Of a stretch of 64,000 bases of DNA, positions 7,464 through 16,121 are shown piece after piece; the first letter of the stretch is position 1, and every line of letters begins with the position of its first letter. The notes under the pieces are model-generated. The model was not told the DNA's origin and ran no database searches. It saw only the letters and a list, made by a program, of their open reading frames with translations. A program made the translations under genes and the position numbers. Source of the DNA: Xenophilus sp. AP218F (lineage in GTDB: Bacteria; Pseudomonadota; Gammaproteobacteria; Burkholderiales; Chromobacteriaceae); contig NJIE01000008.1 in assembly GCA_002213445.1 (NCBI GenBank), positions 124,001-188,000 of the forward strand. Direction: 5' to 3'.

Positions 7464-8234
7464 TCAGGGCGCCGCGCTGACGCGCAGTTGCAGCGCGCCG
7501 CTTTGCTCCTGGCTGGCGTTCGCGGCCCCCAGCAGAAAGCGCTCGCCGCCGTTCTGATCCACGCTGAACGCGCCTATGGTCAACCACTCGCCCAAGGCTC
7601 CGCGCACTTCGGCGCTGATGGCCTGGCCGCCGCTGAAGTCCTCGGCGCGCGCCGCCAGCTGCAGCGTGACCTGTCCGCCCTGGACGCGGGGGCGGACGTA
7701 GATGCCGGTGACGGTCTGCCGATACTCGACGCCCAGCGCCGGCGCGCCGCCCGGCGCGAGCAGCACGATGGGCAGCGGCCGGCTCTGCGTCAGCTGGATC
7801 AGGCCGCTTTTGCCGTCCAAGAGACGCAGGCTTTGTTTCACCTCGCGCTGTTGCCGGCCGCTGCCGGCGGACAGCGTCGCGCCCGCTCGCGCGGCGTCGC
7901 GGCTGTCCAGACTTTGCCGCGCGCGCGGGCTGCCCAGCGTCAGGCTGGCGCGGCTGTCCTGGCGCAGGCTGACCTGGCTGACTTCCAGCAACAGGGCCTG
8001 CGGTTTGCGGTCCAGCTGTCCGATCAGCTGGCGCAGGGCGCGGCTGCGCGCCGGCGAGGCGTCCAGTATCAACTGGCCGTCAAGGGCGCTGAGCTTTTCG
8101 CCTGCTTGCAGTTGCGGGCGCAAGGCGGCGGCGACTTCGTCGCCGTCGCGCCAGTTGAGGGTGATGACTTCCAGCGCCTGGACCGCGGGGGCGAGCAGGG
8201 CGGCGATCAGGCCGCCGGCGATACGGCGTCGCAT
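7464..8234 (-). CDS. short secretin/NolW-like exported protein
   Basis: A 256-residue protein with a signal peptide (IAGGLIAALLAPAVQA). Residues about 22-88 (VITLNWRDGDEVAAALRPQL, then LSALDGQLILDASPARSRAL) follow the N1/NolW fold used by secretin periplasmic rings, and the last third (GIYVRPRVQGGQVTLQL, EWLTIGAF) recalls the C-terminal strands of secretins such as PilQ or GspD. At 256 residues it is far shorter than a secretin (over 500), so it probably does not form an outer membrane channel alone. Its ATG overlaps the stop of the UbiB-family gene upstream, indicating coupling. Confidence 0.6.
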   Translation of the reverse strand: MRRRIAGGLIAALLAPAVQALEVITLNWRDGDEVAAALRPQLQAGEKLSALDGQLILDASPARSRALRQLIGQLDRKPQALLLEVSQVSLRQDSRASLTLGSPRARQSLDSRDAARAGATLSAGSGRQQREVKQSLRLLDGKSGLIQLTQSRPLPIVLLAPGGAPALGVEYRQTVTGIYVRPRVQGGQVTLQLAARAEDFSGGQAISAEVRGALGEWLTIGAFSVDQNGGERFLLGAANASQEQSGALQLRVSAAP

Positions 8235-9916
8235 CAGAGCTCCTTTCCCGAGCGCCAGATCGACCAGACCAGCCACACGCTGTTGAGCAGGGCCAGCAGG
8301 AAGCCGACGAAGCCGAAGAAGGGCAGGCCGAACAGCTTGGGGCCGGCGTTGACGGTCATGACGATGGACGAGCCTATGATCAGGCAGCCGGTGACGATGC
8401 CCATGGTCAGCCGGTTGCTGCTGCGGTCCAGTTGCTTGCCGAAATTGTCCAGCCGCTGCAGGTCGAAATTGATGCGGAACTTGCCGTGGCGCATGTCGCG
8501 GCCGATGCGGGCCAGGTCGCGCGGCAGCCCGGTGAGCACCTCCATGCCGTCCGACAGCGTTTGCCGGCCGCGCTTGAGCATCGCGGCCGGGTGGTAGCGG
8601 GCGATCATCAGCTCGCGCACGAAGGGCGTGATGTGGGCCACCAGCTGGAAATCGGGGTCCAGCTGCCGCCCCAGCCCCTCCAGCGTGAGCAGGGCCTTGA
8701 ACAGCATGGCCATGTCCGGCGGCAGCAGGATGCCGTGGTTGCGGATCAGCGTCATGATGTCGCCGATCAGCTGGGTGACATTGAGCCCCTTGAGCGGCAC
8801 GTGTTCGTACTGGAACATGAATTCGCTCACTTCGTCGGCGAACTTCTGCATGTCCACCGGCGCGCTGCCGGTCCATTCCACCAGCACGTCGATGATGCCG
8901 TGTTCGTTGTGTTCGGCCACCGCCGAGAGCAGATCGACGATTTCGTCGCGGCGCGCGTGGCTGATGCGGCCGACCATGCCGAAGTCGATGAAGGCGATGC
9001 GATGGCCGGGCAGGAAGAACACATTGCCGGGATGCGGATCGGCGTGGAAGAAGCCGTTGAGCAGAATCATCTTCAGCACCGCGTCGGCGCCGCGCTGAGC
9101 CAGCAGCGACGGGCTCAGCCCGCTGGCGGCGAGCTGGTCCAGCCGGCTGGCCGGCACGCCGTCGACAAAGCTTTGCACGTTGACGGCGGCGTTGGTGTAG
9201 TCCCAGTGCACTTGCGGCACGCAAACGTCCGGATCGTCGGCGAAGTCGCGGCCGAAGCGCTCCATATTGCGCGCTTCGATGGCGAGATCCAGCTCGCGGC
9301 GCAGCGAGCGCGAGAACTGGGCGGCGATGCCGCCAGGCTGGAAGCGGCGCAGTTCCGGGAATTCCGTTTCCAGCAAGGCGGCTAGGTGGGCCAGGATGCG
9401 CAAGTCGGCCTCTACCTTGTCCTGGATGCCCGGACGGCGCAGCTTGACAGCCACGTCGCTGCCGTCGAACAGCCGGGCGCGGTGCACCTGGGCGATGGAG
9501 GCGGAGCCTATCGGCTGCATGTCGAAGCTGGCGAACAGCGCCTCGGGCTCGTTGCCCAGCGCCTGGCGCAGCAGCTGGCGCACCGCGTCTTCGCCGACCG
9601 GCGGCACCCGGTTCTGCAGTTTTTCGAATTCGTCTATCCACTCGGGCGGAAACACGTCTACGCGGGTGGACAGGATCTGGCCCAGTTTGATGAAAGTGGG
9701 GCCCAGCTCCTCGAAAGCCTGGCGCACCCTGACCGGCGTCGGCAGCGAAGCGGAGGAGCCGTCGCCGCCCAGGTGCAGCCATTCGCCGGCCTTTTCCACC
9801 GCGCGCGGCAGCTTGAGGCGCTGGGCGAATTCGCCGAGGCCGTGGCGGATCAGAATGCCGCTGATTTCCTTCAGGCGCGGTAAGTCCCGCATTGCAATCA
9901 AGGTTTCTCTTATCAT
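8234..9916 (-). CDS. ABC1/AarF/UbiB family atypical kinase
   Basis: A 560-residue protein with the hallmarks of the UbiB/ADCK family: the KxGQ motif in FIKLGQILSTR near residue 78, the Ala-rich nucleotide loop in PIGSASIAQVH, and the catalytic DPHPGNVF and IDFGMVGR motifs. Two hydrophobic helices at the C-terminus (MGIVTGCLIIGSSIVM and LLALLNSVWLVWSIW) anchor it in the inner membrane. Family members support ubiquinone synthesis or quinone/lipid handling by ATP hydrolysis. It is not in a ubiE-ubiJ-ubiB cluster here, so it may be a paralogue rather than the main UbiB. It diverges from the NlpC/P60 gene with 60 bases between starts. Confidence 0.85.
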   Translation of the reverse strand: MIRETLIAMRDLPRLKEISGILIRHGLGEFAQRLKLPRAVEKAGEWLHLGGDGSSASLPTPVRVRQAFEELGPTFIKLGQILSTRVDVFPPEWIDEFEKLQNRVPPVGEDAVRQLLRQALGNEPEALFASFDMQPIGSASIAQVHRARLFDGSDVAVKLRRPGIQDKVEADLRILAHLAALLETEFPELRRFQPGGIAAQFSRSLRRELDLAIEARNMERFGRDFADDPDVCVPQVHWDYTNAAVNVQSFVDGVPASRLDQLAASGLSPSLLAQRGADAVLKMILLNGFFHADPHPGNVFFLPGHRIAFIDFGMVGRISHARRDEIVDLLSAVAEHNEHGIIDVLVEWTGSAPVDMQKFADEVSEFMFQYEHVPLKGLNVTQLIGDIMTLIRNHGILLPPDMAMLFKALLTLEGLGRQLDPDFQLVAHITPFVRELMIARYHPAAMLKRGRQTLSDGMEVLTGLPRDLARIGRDMRHGKFRINFDLQRLDNFGKQLDRSSNRLTMGIVTGCLIIGSSIVMTVNAGPKLFGLPFFGFVGFLLALLNSVWLVWSIWRSGKEL

Positions 9917-9976
9917 GTTCTTTTCTGCGTCCCGCCTGGCTTTACACTACCGGCCCCGTCCGATAGAGTTCGGCCT

Positions 9977-10747
9977 ATGAAATTGCAACTCCGCTTATCT
10001 GCTCTGGTGCTGGCAGGCTTTATGTTATTCGCCAATGCAGCGCCAGAGAAAGCCCCCGCCGAGGGGCGCGCCGCGGCGGAAAGCCCGGCGTCGGACGCCC
10101 CGGAAGACCCCATATCCAAGTATGCCTCGCCTGCAGAGGATGCGGTGGGCGATCTGTTATTGCAAGCCATGAGTCTGCTGGGCGTCGCCTATCGTTTCGG
10201 CGGCAACACGCCCGACGACGGCCTGGATTGCAGCGGCTTCATCCGTTACGTGTTCCAGAAATCGCTGCGCGTGAACCTGCCGCGCACCGCCGCCGAGATG
10301 GCGCGGGTGGGCAAGTCCGTCGGCCGCGGCGAACTGATGCCGGGCGATCTGGTGTTCTTCAATACCCGCGGTTTCAGCTATTCGCACGTCGGCATTTACA
10401 TGGGCAACAACAAGTTCATCCATGCGCCGCGCACCGGCAAGAACATCGAGGTGGCCAATTTGTCCCAGAGCTACTGGACGGCGCGCTACAATGGTGCCAG
10501 GCGGGTGAATCGCAGCACGGCGCAGCAGGCGGCGGATACGTCGGGCGACGTGGCGGTGAAATCGGCGGTCAAGCGCGCCTCCGGCGCCGAATCCGCGGCG
10601 GCCGAGGTCAAGTGCCGCAAGGGCAAGAAATGCAAGAAGCCGGCGGCGGAAGCCTCCGCCAAGAAGTCCAAGAAGGGCGGCAAGGCGGCAGCCAAATCGT
10701 CATCGTCGAAATCCTCCGGCGGCAAGAAGAAAAAGGCCAAGCGCTGA
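9977..10747 (+). CDS. exported NlpC/P60 (C40) peptidoglycan hydrolase with a lysine-rich tail
   Basis: A 256-residue protein: signal peptide (1-21), an Ala/Pro/Glu linker to about 50, an NlpC/P60 domain 60-170 and a lysine/serine-rich tail from about 200 to the end. The catalytic triad is visible: Cys85 in DCSGF, His137 in SHVGIY and His149 in FIHAP. Such enzymes cleave the D-Glu-diaminopimelate bond in cell wall stem peptides. The tail (KKSKKGGK and similar) is not part of the usual family and may bind nucleic acid, teichoic or anionic wall polymers, or DNA in biofilm; this is inference. A strong terminator follows, so it is a single transcription unit. Confidence 0.85.
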   Translation: MKLQLRLSALVLAGFMLFANAAPEKAPAEGRAAAESPASDAPEDPISKYASPAEDAVGDLLLQAMSLLGVAYRFGGNTPDDGLDCSGFIRYVFQKSLRVNLPRTAAEMARVGKSVGRGELMPGDLVFFNTRGFSYSHVGIYMGNNKFIHAPRTGKNIEVANLSQSYWTARYNGARRVNRSTAQQAADTSGDVAVKSAVKRASGAESAAAEVKCRKGKKCKKPAAEASAKKSKKGGKAAAKSSSSKSSGGKKKKAKR

Positions 10748-10771
10748 TCTGGCTTGGCTGATGCGAATCAT

Positions 10772-10801
10772 CGATGCCCGCGATTGCGGGCATCGTGTTT
10801 T
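10772..10801 (+). terminator. intrinsic terminator after the NlpC/P60 gene
   Basis: A perfect 10-base stem CGATGCCCGC / GCGGGCATCG with loop GATT (10772-10795), followed by TGTTTT. Confidence 0.8.
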
Positions 10802-10813
10802 CAGGAAGGAATC

Positions 10814-11032
10814 ATGGCTTTGAAAATCGAGACGCCGGTGTGGCGCGACCCGCAGGGCAATGTGGTGGCCTGCGTGGAAAAACTGAAGGTGATGCAGGAA
10901 AACCTGGAAGAAATCGCCCAGCTGGCGCAGGACGCCTTCGAGGACGCCATCCTGATGGGCTGCGACGAGCGGCAGGTGCGCGCCTTCCTCGTGCGGATGA
11001 TGGAAAGCCTGGACAACCCCTACCAAGCCTGA
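10814..11032 (+). CDS. small conserved-looking protein of unknown function
   Basis: A 72-residue acidic protein starting MALKIETPVWRD, with a good AGGAAGG ribosome binding site. The body is one long amphipathic helix (EKLKVMQENLEEIAQLAQDA) followed by a second short helix with two cysteines overall, which suggests a helical dimer. I do not recognise a family. It ends 15 bases before lolC on the same strand and may be cotranscribed, but nothing in its sequence suggests lipoprotein transport. Confidence 0.6.
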   Translation: MALKIETPVWRDPQGNVVACVEKLKVMQENLEEIAQLAQDAFEDAILMGCDERQVRAFLVRMMESLDNPYQA

Positions 11033-11047
11033 CCTGAAAGGTTATCG

Positions 11048-12292
11048 ATGGCCCTGCCTTTTGAAGCCTTTATCGGCTTGCGTTATCTGCGCGCCAAACG
11101 GCGCAACAGCTTCATATCCTTCATTTCCCTGATTTCCATCGTCGGCATCGCGCTAGGCGTCGCGGCGCTGATCATCGTGCTGTCGGTGATGAACGGCTTC
11201 CAGAAGGAAATCCGCGGCCGCATCCTGAGCGTGGCCTCGCATCTGGAAGTGAGCAGCTACGACGGCCGCCTGGCCGGCTGGCCGCAAGTGTCGGCCCAGG
11301 TGGCCCGCAACCCTCAGGTGCTGGCGGCGGCGCCCTTCATCAACGATCAGGGCCTGTTCGTCGCCTTCGGCAATGTGCGCGGCGGCATGGTGCGCGGCAT
11401 CGAGCCCAAGCTGGAAGACCAGGTGGTAGACGTGGGCCGCCACATGGTGGCGGGCAAGCTGGAAAACCTCAAGCCCGGCGAGTTCGGCGTGGCGATGGGC
11501 GTGGAGCTGGCCCGCCAGCTGAATGTGGGCATGGGCGACAAGGTGACGCTGCTCACGCCGCAAGGTTCGATCACCCCGGCCGGGATGATTCCGCGCTCCA
11601 AGCAGTTCACCGTGGTCGGCCTGTTCAAGGTGGACATGTTCGAATTCGACGCCTCGCTGGCGATGATCCATCTGCGCGACGCGCAGGTGCTGGCGCGGAT
11701 GGGCGACGCGGTCAGCGGCGTGCGCTTCAAGCTGCGCGATCCGATGCAGGCGCCGCTGGTCAAGCAGCAGCTGCGCGCGCAAATGCCGCAGGCGATGGTG
11801 TCCGACTGGACCGACGCCAACGCCAATTACTTCCGCGCGGTGCAGATCGAGAAAAGAATGATGACCATCATCCTGACGCTGATCGTGGCGGTGGCGGCGT
11901 TCAACCTGGTTTCGACGCTGGTGATGGTGGTGACCGACAAGCAGGCCGATATCGCCATCCTGCGCACGCTGGGCGCGTCGCCGGCCAGCATCATGAAGGT
12001 GTTCATGATCCAGGGCGCGGTGGCGGGCGTGCTCGGCACGCTGTCCGGCGCGGCCGGCGGCGTGGCCGTGGCCTTGAACCTGGATGTGATCGTGCCGCTG
12101 ATCGAGCGCGTCATCGGCAGCAAGATCCTGTCCAGCGAGGTGTACATGATCGACTACCTGCCGTCCGACGTGCAGTTCGGCGACGTGTCCACCATTACCG
12201 TGATTTCCCTGCTGCTCGCCCTCCTGGCTACCCTGTATCCGAGCTGGCGCGCGGCGCGCACCCAACCGGCGGAGGCCCTGCGCTATGAGTAA
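11048..12292 (+). CDS. lolC: LolC/E-type lipoprotein-releasing ABC transporter permease
   Basis: A 414-residue inner membrane protein. An N-terminal helix ([23 protein letters not shown], split by the motif VMNGFQKE) is followed by a large periplasmic MacB-PCD-like domain, then three C-terminal helices around 275-400 of the FtsX fold. With LolD it extracts mature outer membrane lipoproteins from the inner membrane and passes them to LolA. Only one permease gene is present, as in bacteria that use a homodimeric LolF/LolC-type permease. It overlaps lolD by eight bases. Confidence 0.9.
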   Translation: MALPFEAFIGLRYLRAKRRNSFISFISLISIVGIALGVAALIIVLSVMNGFQKEIRGRILSVASHLEVSSYDGRLAGWPQVSAQVARNPQVLAAAPFINDQGLFVAFGNVRGGMVRGIEPKLEDQVVDVGRHMVAGKLENLKPGEFGVAMGVELARQLNVGMGDKVTLLTPQGSITPAGMIPRSKQFTVVGLFKVDMFEFDASLAMIHLRDAQVLARMGDAVSGVRFKLRDPMQAPLVKQQLRAQMPQAMVSDWTDANANYFRAVQIEKRMMTIILTLIVAVAAFNLVSTLVMVVTDKQADIAILRTLGASPASIMKVFMIQGAVAGVLGTLSGAAGGVAVALNLDVIVPLIERVIGSKILSSEVYMIDYLPSDVQFGDVSTITVISLLLALLATLYPSWRAARTQPAEALRYE

Positions 12293-12974
12293 CGAGGTGA
12301 TCGTCTGCCGTCAGCTGGGCAAGCGCTATCAGGAAGGCGAATTGAGCGTGGACGTGCTCTCCGACGTCAGCCTGCAGGTGGACAAGGGCGAGCGCATCGC
12401 CATCGTCGGCGCGTCCGGCTCCGGCAAGAGCACCTTGCTGCATCTGCTGGGCGGGCTGGACAAGCCCACCTGCGGCAGCGTGTCGGTGCTGGGGCGCGAT
12501 CTGGCGACGCTGAGCGAAGAGGCCTGCGGCCAGCTGCGCAACCAGTCGCTGGGCTTCGTCTATCAGTTCCACCACCTGCTGCCGGAATTCACCGCGCTGG
12601 AAAACGCGATGATGCCGTTGCTGATCCGTCGTTTGCCGCGCGCCGAGGCGGCGGCGCGGGCGGCCGCCATGCTGGAGCGGGTGGGGCTGGGCAAGCGGCT
12701 GGCCCACAAGCCGGGCGAGCTCTCGGGTGGCGAGCGTCAGCGCGCCGCAATCGCCCGCGCGCTGGTGACGCAGCCGGCCTGCCTGCTGGCCGACGAGCCC
12801 ACCGGCAATCTGGACGCGAACACCGCCCGCCAGATTTTCGAATTGATGCTGGAATTGAACCAAACGCTGGGAACCAGTCTGATTATCGTCACTCATGACC
12901 TGGAGCTGGCGCATCGCACCCAACGCGTCTTGCGCCTGAACGAAGGACGGCTGGAGTCCGGCGCGGCGGCCTGA
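12285..12974 (+). CDS. lolD: LolD, ATPase of the lipoprotein-releasing complex
   Basis: A 229-residue ABC ATPase with Walker [10 protein letters not shown] (42-50), a Q-loop in [17 protein letters not shown] that matches the MacB/LolD subfamily, signature LSGGERQR, Walker [12 protein letters not shown] and an H-loop in IIVTHDLEL. It powers the LolC permease encoded just upstream; the eight-base overlap implies coupled translation and matched amounts of the two proteins. Confidence 0.93.
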   Translation: MSNEVIVCRQLGKRYQEGELSVDVLSDVSLQVDKGERIAIVGASGSGKSTLLHLLGGLDKPTCGSVSVLGRDLATLSEEACGQLRNQSLGFVYQFHHLLPEFTALENAMMPLLIRRLPRAEAAARAAAMLERVGLGKRLAHKPGELSGGERQRAAIARALVTQPACLLADEPTGNLDANTARQIFELMLELNQTLGTSLIIVTHDLELAHRTQRVLRLNEGRLESGAAA

Positions 12975-13030
12975 GCCTGCGCGTGTCGACACAGCGCGTC
13001 TGTTGTCAGTCAGAACAGAAGGAGAGTTGT

Positions 13031-14317
13031 TTGCTGCTCAAATATCAGGAATTCAATTTCGATGCTTTGCTGAACGCCGTGCTGACCGAAAACGGCATGG
13101 CCGAGTTCGGCATCGGCGTGGTCTGCGTATTGCTGGGCATCCTGATCGCCCGCCGGGTGTTCGCCCGTTATTTCGCGCACCATCCGGAACGTTACGACCG
13201 CTTCCTGCCCTACGCCGGCATGCGGCTGGTGCTGCCGCTGTCGGCGCAGTTCCTGGTCCAGCTGTCGTTCTGGGTCTGGACCCATGGCCTCGGCAAGCAC
13301 GCCGTGGTGCTGTACGTGTTCAGCGTCATGCTGCTGGGGCTGGCGGTGATCCGTCTCTGCACCGCCTTGCTCCGGCAGGCGTTGCCCAAGGGCAAGGTGG
13401 AGCGCACCAGCGAGCACTTCGTCGCCATCGTGCTGTGGCTGGGCTTCGCCACCAAGCTGATCGGCTTTGACGACGTGGTGCTGGACGCCCTGTCTTCGGT
13501 GGCGTTCTCGGTGGGCAAGACGCGCATCGATCTTCTGACCATCCTCAACGGCGTGTTGTGGGTGTCGGTGATCGTGGTGGCGGCCTTGTGGGTGAGCCGG
13601 ATCATCGAAGGCCGGCTGATGAAGCTCAAGCACCTCGACCCCAGCTTGCGCATCGTGTTCGCCAAGCTCACCCGCATCGGCCTGGTGGTGATCGCGGTGC
13701 TGATCGCGCTGCCGGTGGTGGGCATCGATCTGACGGTGCTGTCGGTATTCGGCGGCGCGGTCGGTATCGGCTTGGGTTTGAGCCTGCAGAACATCGCCCG
13801 AAATTTCCTGTCCGGCTTCATCATCCTGCTGGACCGCTCCATCCGCATCGGCGACCGTCTGATGGTGGGCGACCGGGTGGGCAACGTCACCCGCATGACC
13901 TCGCGCTACGTGGTGCTGCGCGGCGGCGACGGCAGCGAGGCGCTGATTCCGAACGACCTGCTGGTGTCCGGCACGGTGATCAACCAGTCTTATTCGGAAA
14001 AGAGCCTGTGGACCAGCCTGCCGGTGCAGGTGGCTTACGGCACCGACCTCGACCTGGCCATGTCGCTGCTCAAGCAGGCGGCCGAGCACCCGCGCGTGCT
14101 GAAGGAGCCGGGCCCCAACGCCTTCGTCACGCTGTTCGCCGACAGCGGCATCAATATGGAGCTGGGCTTCTGGGTGGCAGACCCGGAAAACGGCTTCCTG
14201 GGCTTGAAGTCCGACATCAATCTGGCGATCTGGCGCTTGTTCCAGCAGCACAATATCGAAATCCCCTTCCCGCAGCGGGAAGTGCGCATCATCGGCGACA
14301 AGCCGGCGCAAGCTTGA
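13031..14317 (+). CDS. MscS-family mechanosensitive ion channel
   Basis: A 428-residue inner membrane protein with about five to six N-terminal helices and a C-terminal MscS domain. The pore-lining helix is VLSVFGGAVGIGLGLSLQNI, followed by ARNFLSGFIILLDRSIRIGDRL, minus the last letter, and the beta domain with RYVVLRGGDGSEALIPN. Such channels open on membrane tension and release solutes on osmotic downshock. A TTG at 13031 is chosen as start because GGAG lies six bases before it; a GTG at 12983 is an in-frame alternative without a good site. The FixJ-type gene follows 17 bases later. Confidence 0.85.
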   Translation: MLLKYQEFNFDALLNAVLTENGMAEFGIGVVCVLLGILIARRVFARYFAHHPERYDRFLPYAGMRLVLPLSAQFLVQLSFWVWTHGLGKHAVVLYVFSVMLLGLAVIRLCTALLRQALPKGKVERTSEHFVAIVLWLGFATKLIGFDDVVLDALSSVAFSVGKTRIDLLTILNGVLWVSVIVVAALWVSRIIEGRLMKLKHLDPSLRIVFAKLTRIGLVVIAVLIALPVVGIDLTVLSVFGGAVGIGLGLSLQNIARNFLSGFIILLDRSIRIGDRLMVGDRVGNVTRMTSRYVVLRGGDGSEALIPNDLLVSGTVINQSYSEKSLWTSLPVQVAYGTDLDLAMSLLKQAAEHPRVLKEPGPNAFVTLFADSGINMELGFWVADPENGFLGLKSDINLAIWRLFQQHNIEIPFPQREVRIIGDKPAQA

Positions 14318-14334
14318 CAGCACGAGAGGACATC

Positions 14335-14961
14335 ATGAGCGCGAAACGTCTGGCCATCATCGACGACGACGCCGCCGTCAGGCAATCGCTGGTCTGGCTG
14401 CTGGACGGCCAGGGCTATCGCGCCGCCGGTTTCGACAGCGCGGAGGCCTTTCTGGCGGCCAGCGACGGTGCCGACTTCAACGGCATCATCCTGGATTTGC
14501 GCATGTCCGGCATCAGCGGCATCGTGCTGCTGGAGAAGCTGTCGGCCTGGCCGTACTGCCCGCCGGTGATCATGCTCACCGCCCACGGCGACGTGCCGCA
14601 CGCGGTGGCGGCGTTGAAGCTTGGCGCGCTGGACTTCATGGAAAAGCCGTTCGACGACGTGCACCTGCTGGAGCGCGCGGCGGCGGCGGTGGAGCTGGAC
14701 GCCGCCAACCGCCAGGCTCATGATCGCCGCCGCAAGGTGAACGCGGCGCTGGGCCTGCTCACCGAGCGCGAGCGCGAGGTGATGCAGCTGATCCTGATCG
14801 GCAAGCTCAACAAACAGATCGCCGAGGAGCTGTCGATCAGCATGAAGACGGTGGAAGTGCATCGCGCGCGGGTGTTCGAGAAAATGGGCGTCAAGTCCGC
14901 GGTGGAGCTGGCCGGCATGCTGGCCGACGGCGCGGTGGCGGTGAACGGAGGCAAGGACTGA
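14335..14961 (+). CDS. FixJ/LuxR-type two-component response regulator (orphan)
   Basis: A 208-residue protein: receiver domain 1-120 with the acidic pair at Asp10-Asp12, phosphoacceptor Asp54 in IILDLRM, the MLTAHGD switch Thr/Ser and a Lys in MEKPFDD; then a LuxR-type helix-turn-helix (LTEREREVMQLILIGKLNKQ, recognition helix SISMKTVEVHRA). It resembles FixJ/TodT/StyR-type regulators. No histidine kinase gene is next to it, so its input is unknown. It lies between mscS and nudB with tight spacing (17 bases and a one-base overlap), so it is probably expressed with them. Confidence 0.85.
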   Translation: MSAKRLAIIDDDAAVRQSLVWLLDGQGYRAAGFDSAEAFLAASDGADFNGIILDLRMSGISGIVLLEKLSAWPYCPPVIMLTAHGDVPHAVAALKLGALDFMEKPFDDVHLLERAAAAVELDAANRQAHDRRRKVNAALGLLTEREREVMQLILIGKLNKQIAEELSISMKTVEVHRARVFEKMGVKSAVELAGMLADGAVAVNGGKD

Positions 14962-15410
14962 TGGGCGACAAGCAACCGATATCGGTGCTGGTGGTGATCC
15001 ACACCGCCGATGGCCAGGCGCTGTTGATCGAACGCGCCGACAAGCCGGGCTACTGGCAGTCGGTGACCGGCAGCCGCGAAGGCGAGGAAACGCTGGCGCA
15101 AACCGCCTGCCGCGAGCTGGCCGAGGAAACCGGACTGCAGGTGGAGCCGGCGATGCTGGACGATTGGGGCATCTGCAACCGGTACGAGATTTACGCGCAC
15201 TGGCGGCATCGTTACCCGGCCGGCGTCACCCACAACGACGAACACGTGTTCGGCCTGTGCCTGCCCGCCCCGCGGCCGGTGCGCCTGGCGCCGGGCGAGC
15301 ATCTGGCCTGGCAGTGGCTGCCTTGGGATCAGGCTGCCGACAAGGCGTTCTCGCCCTCCAACGCCGAGGCTCTGCGGCTGTTGCCCAAGCGGCTGGCGCT
15401 GAGCGCCTAG
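14961..15410 (+). CDS. nudB: dihydroneopterin triphosphate pyrophosphatase (NudB-like Nudix hydrolase)
   Basis: A 149-residue Nudix enzyme. The Nudix box is present as G-x5-E-x7-REL-x-EE-x-G (starting GSREGEETLAQTACRELAEE). PISVLVVIH, GYWQSVTGS and ICNRYEIYAHWRHRYPAGV match NudB rather than general Nudix proteins. NudB removes pyrophosphate from dihydroneopterin triphosphate, the first committed step of folate synthesis after GTP cyclohydrolase. The start overlaps the stop of the response regulator. A terminator follows. Confidence 0.85.
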   Translation: MGDKQPISVLVVIHTADGQALLIERADKPGYWQSVTGSREGEETLAQTACRELAEETGLQVEPAMLDDWGICNRYEIYAHWRHRYPAGVTHNDEHVFGLCLPAPRPVRLAPGEHLAWQWLPWDQAADKAFSPSNAEALRLLPKRLALSA

Positions 15411-15431
15411 GCCATTGCCTCCCGAGTCCCA

Positions 15432-15456
15432 AGCCCGCTGATCGCGGGCTTTTTTG
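15432..15456 (+). terminator. intrinsic terminator after nudB
   Basis: Stem AGCCCGC / GCGGGCT with loop TGATC, followed by a run of six T, 21 bases after the nudB stop. Confidence 0.85.
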
Positions 15457-15512
15457 CGCCTGCGATGCAATCCGCCCTTGTCGATTGGCGGCCGGCCCGA
15501 GCGGTGTCGTGC

Positions 15513-16121
15513 CTAACCGAAGCCGCGCTGGCGCAAGGCCTGGTACAGCATGGCGGCGCTCAGCGCGTCGTTGAGCGCGTCGTGGCGCGGCAGGGCGGGA
15601 ATGGCCAGGTCCTGATGGAGGCAGGCCAGGCGCAGGTCGATGTGCGCGCCGGGGTTTTGCCGGAACTTGTAGTCGTAATAGCGCGCGGAGAGTTCGATCT
15701 GGCGCTGGGGCAGGCCGATGCCCAGCAGCGGGCGCAGGTATTTGTCGAGCACCGCCACGTCGTACTCCAGGTAATAGCCCAGCAGCGGGCGGCCGCCGGC
15801 GAAATCCAGCAGCCGCAGCACGGCCTCGCTGGCCGGCATGCCCTGGCTGACGTCCCGCGGGCGCAGGCCGTGGATGCGGACGTTGTCGCCTTCCGGCGGG
15901 GTTTCCGGCTTGACCAGCAGGTAGAGCGATTCGCTGCTGAGGATGCGATTGCCGCGGATTTTCACCGCGCCGATCGACAGCAGCTCGGCCTTGGCGACGT
16001 TGAGGCTGGTGGTTTCGCAGTCTATGCTGACCAGCTCGTCGGGATGCTCGTCGAACAGATGGGCGTAGCGCGGATCGCGCAGCCGGCTGAGTCGCCACCG
16101 TCGGCGCAGGGCGGCCAGCAT
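15513..16121 (-). CDS. DEDDh 3'-5' exonuclease, DnaQ family
   Basis: A 202-residue protein with the exonuclease motifs Exo I VSIDCETTSLN (Asp/Glu), Exo II YYLEYDVAVLDK (Asp) and Exo III PRHDALNDALSAA (His and Asp). It should degrade single strands from the 3' end, in repair or RNA turnover. It is coupled to the CBS/nucleotidyltransferase gene upstream (its start overlaps that gene's stop). This gene pair is common in proteobacteria, though the shared function is not established. Confidence 0.85.
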   Translation of the reverse strand: MLAALRRRWRLSRLRDPRYAHLFDEHPDELVSIDCETTSLNVAKAELLSIGAVKIRGNRILSSESLYLLVKPETPPEGDNVRIHGLRPRDVSQGMPASEAVLRLLDFAGGRPLLGYYLEYDVAVLDKYLRPLLGIGLPQRQIELSARYYDYKFRQNPGAHIDLRLACLHQDLAIPALPRHDALNDALSAAMLYQALRQRGFG

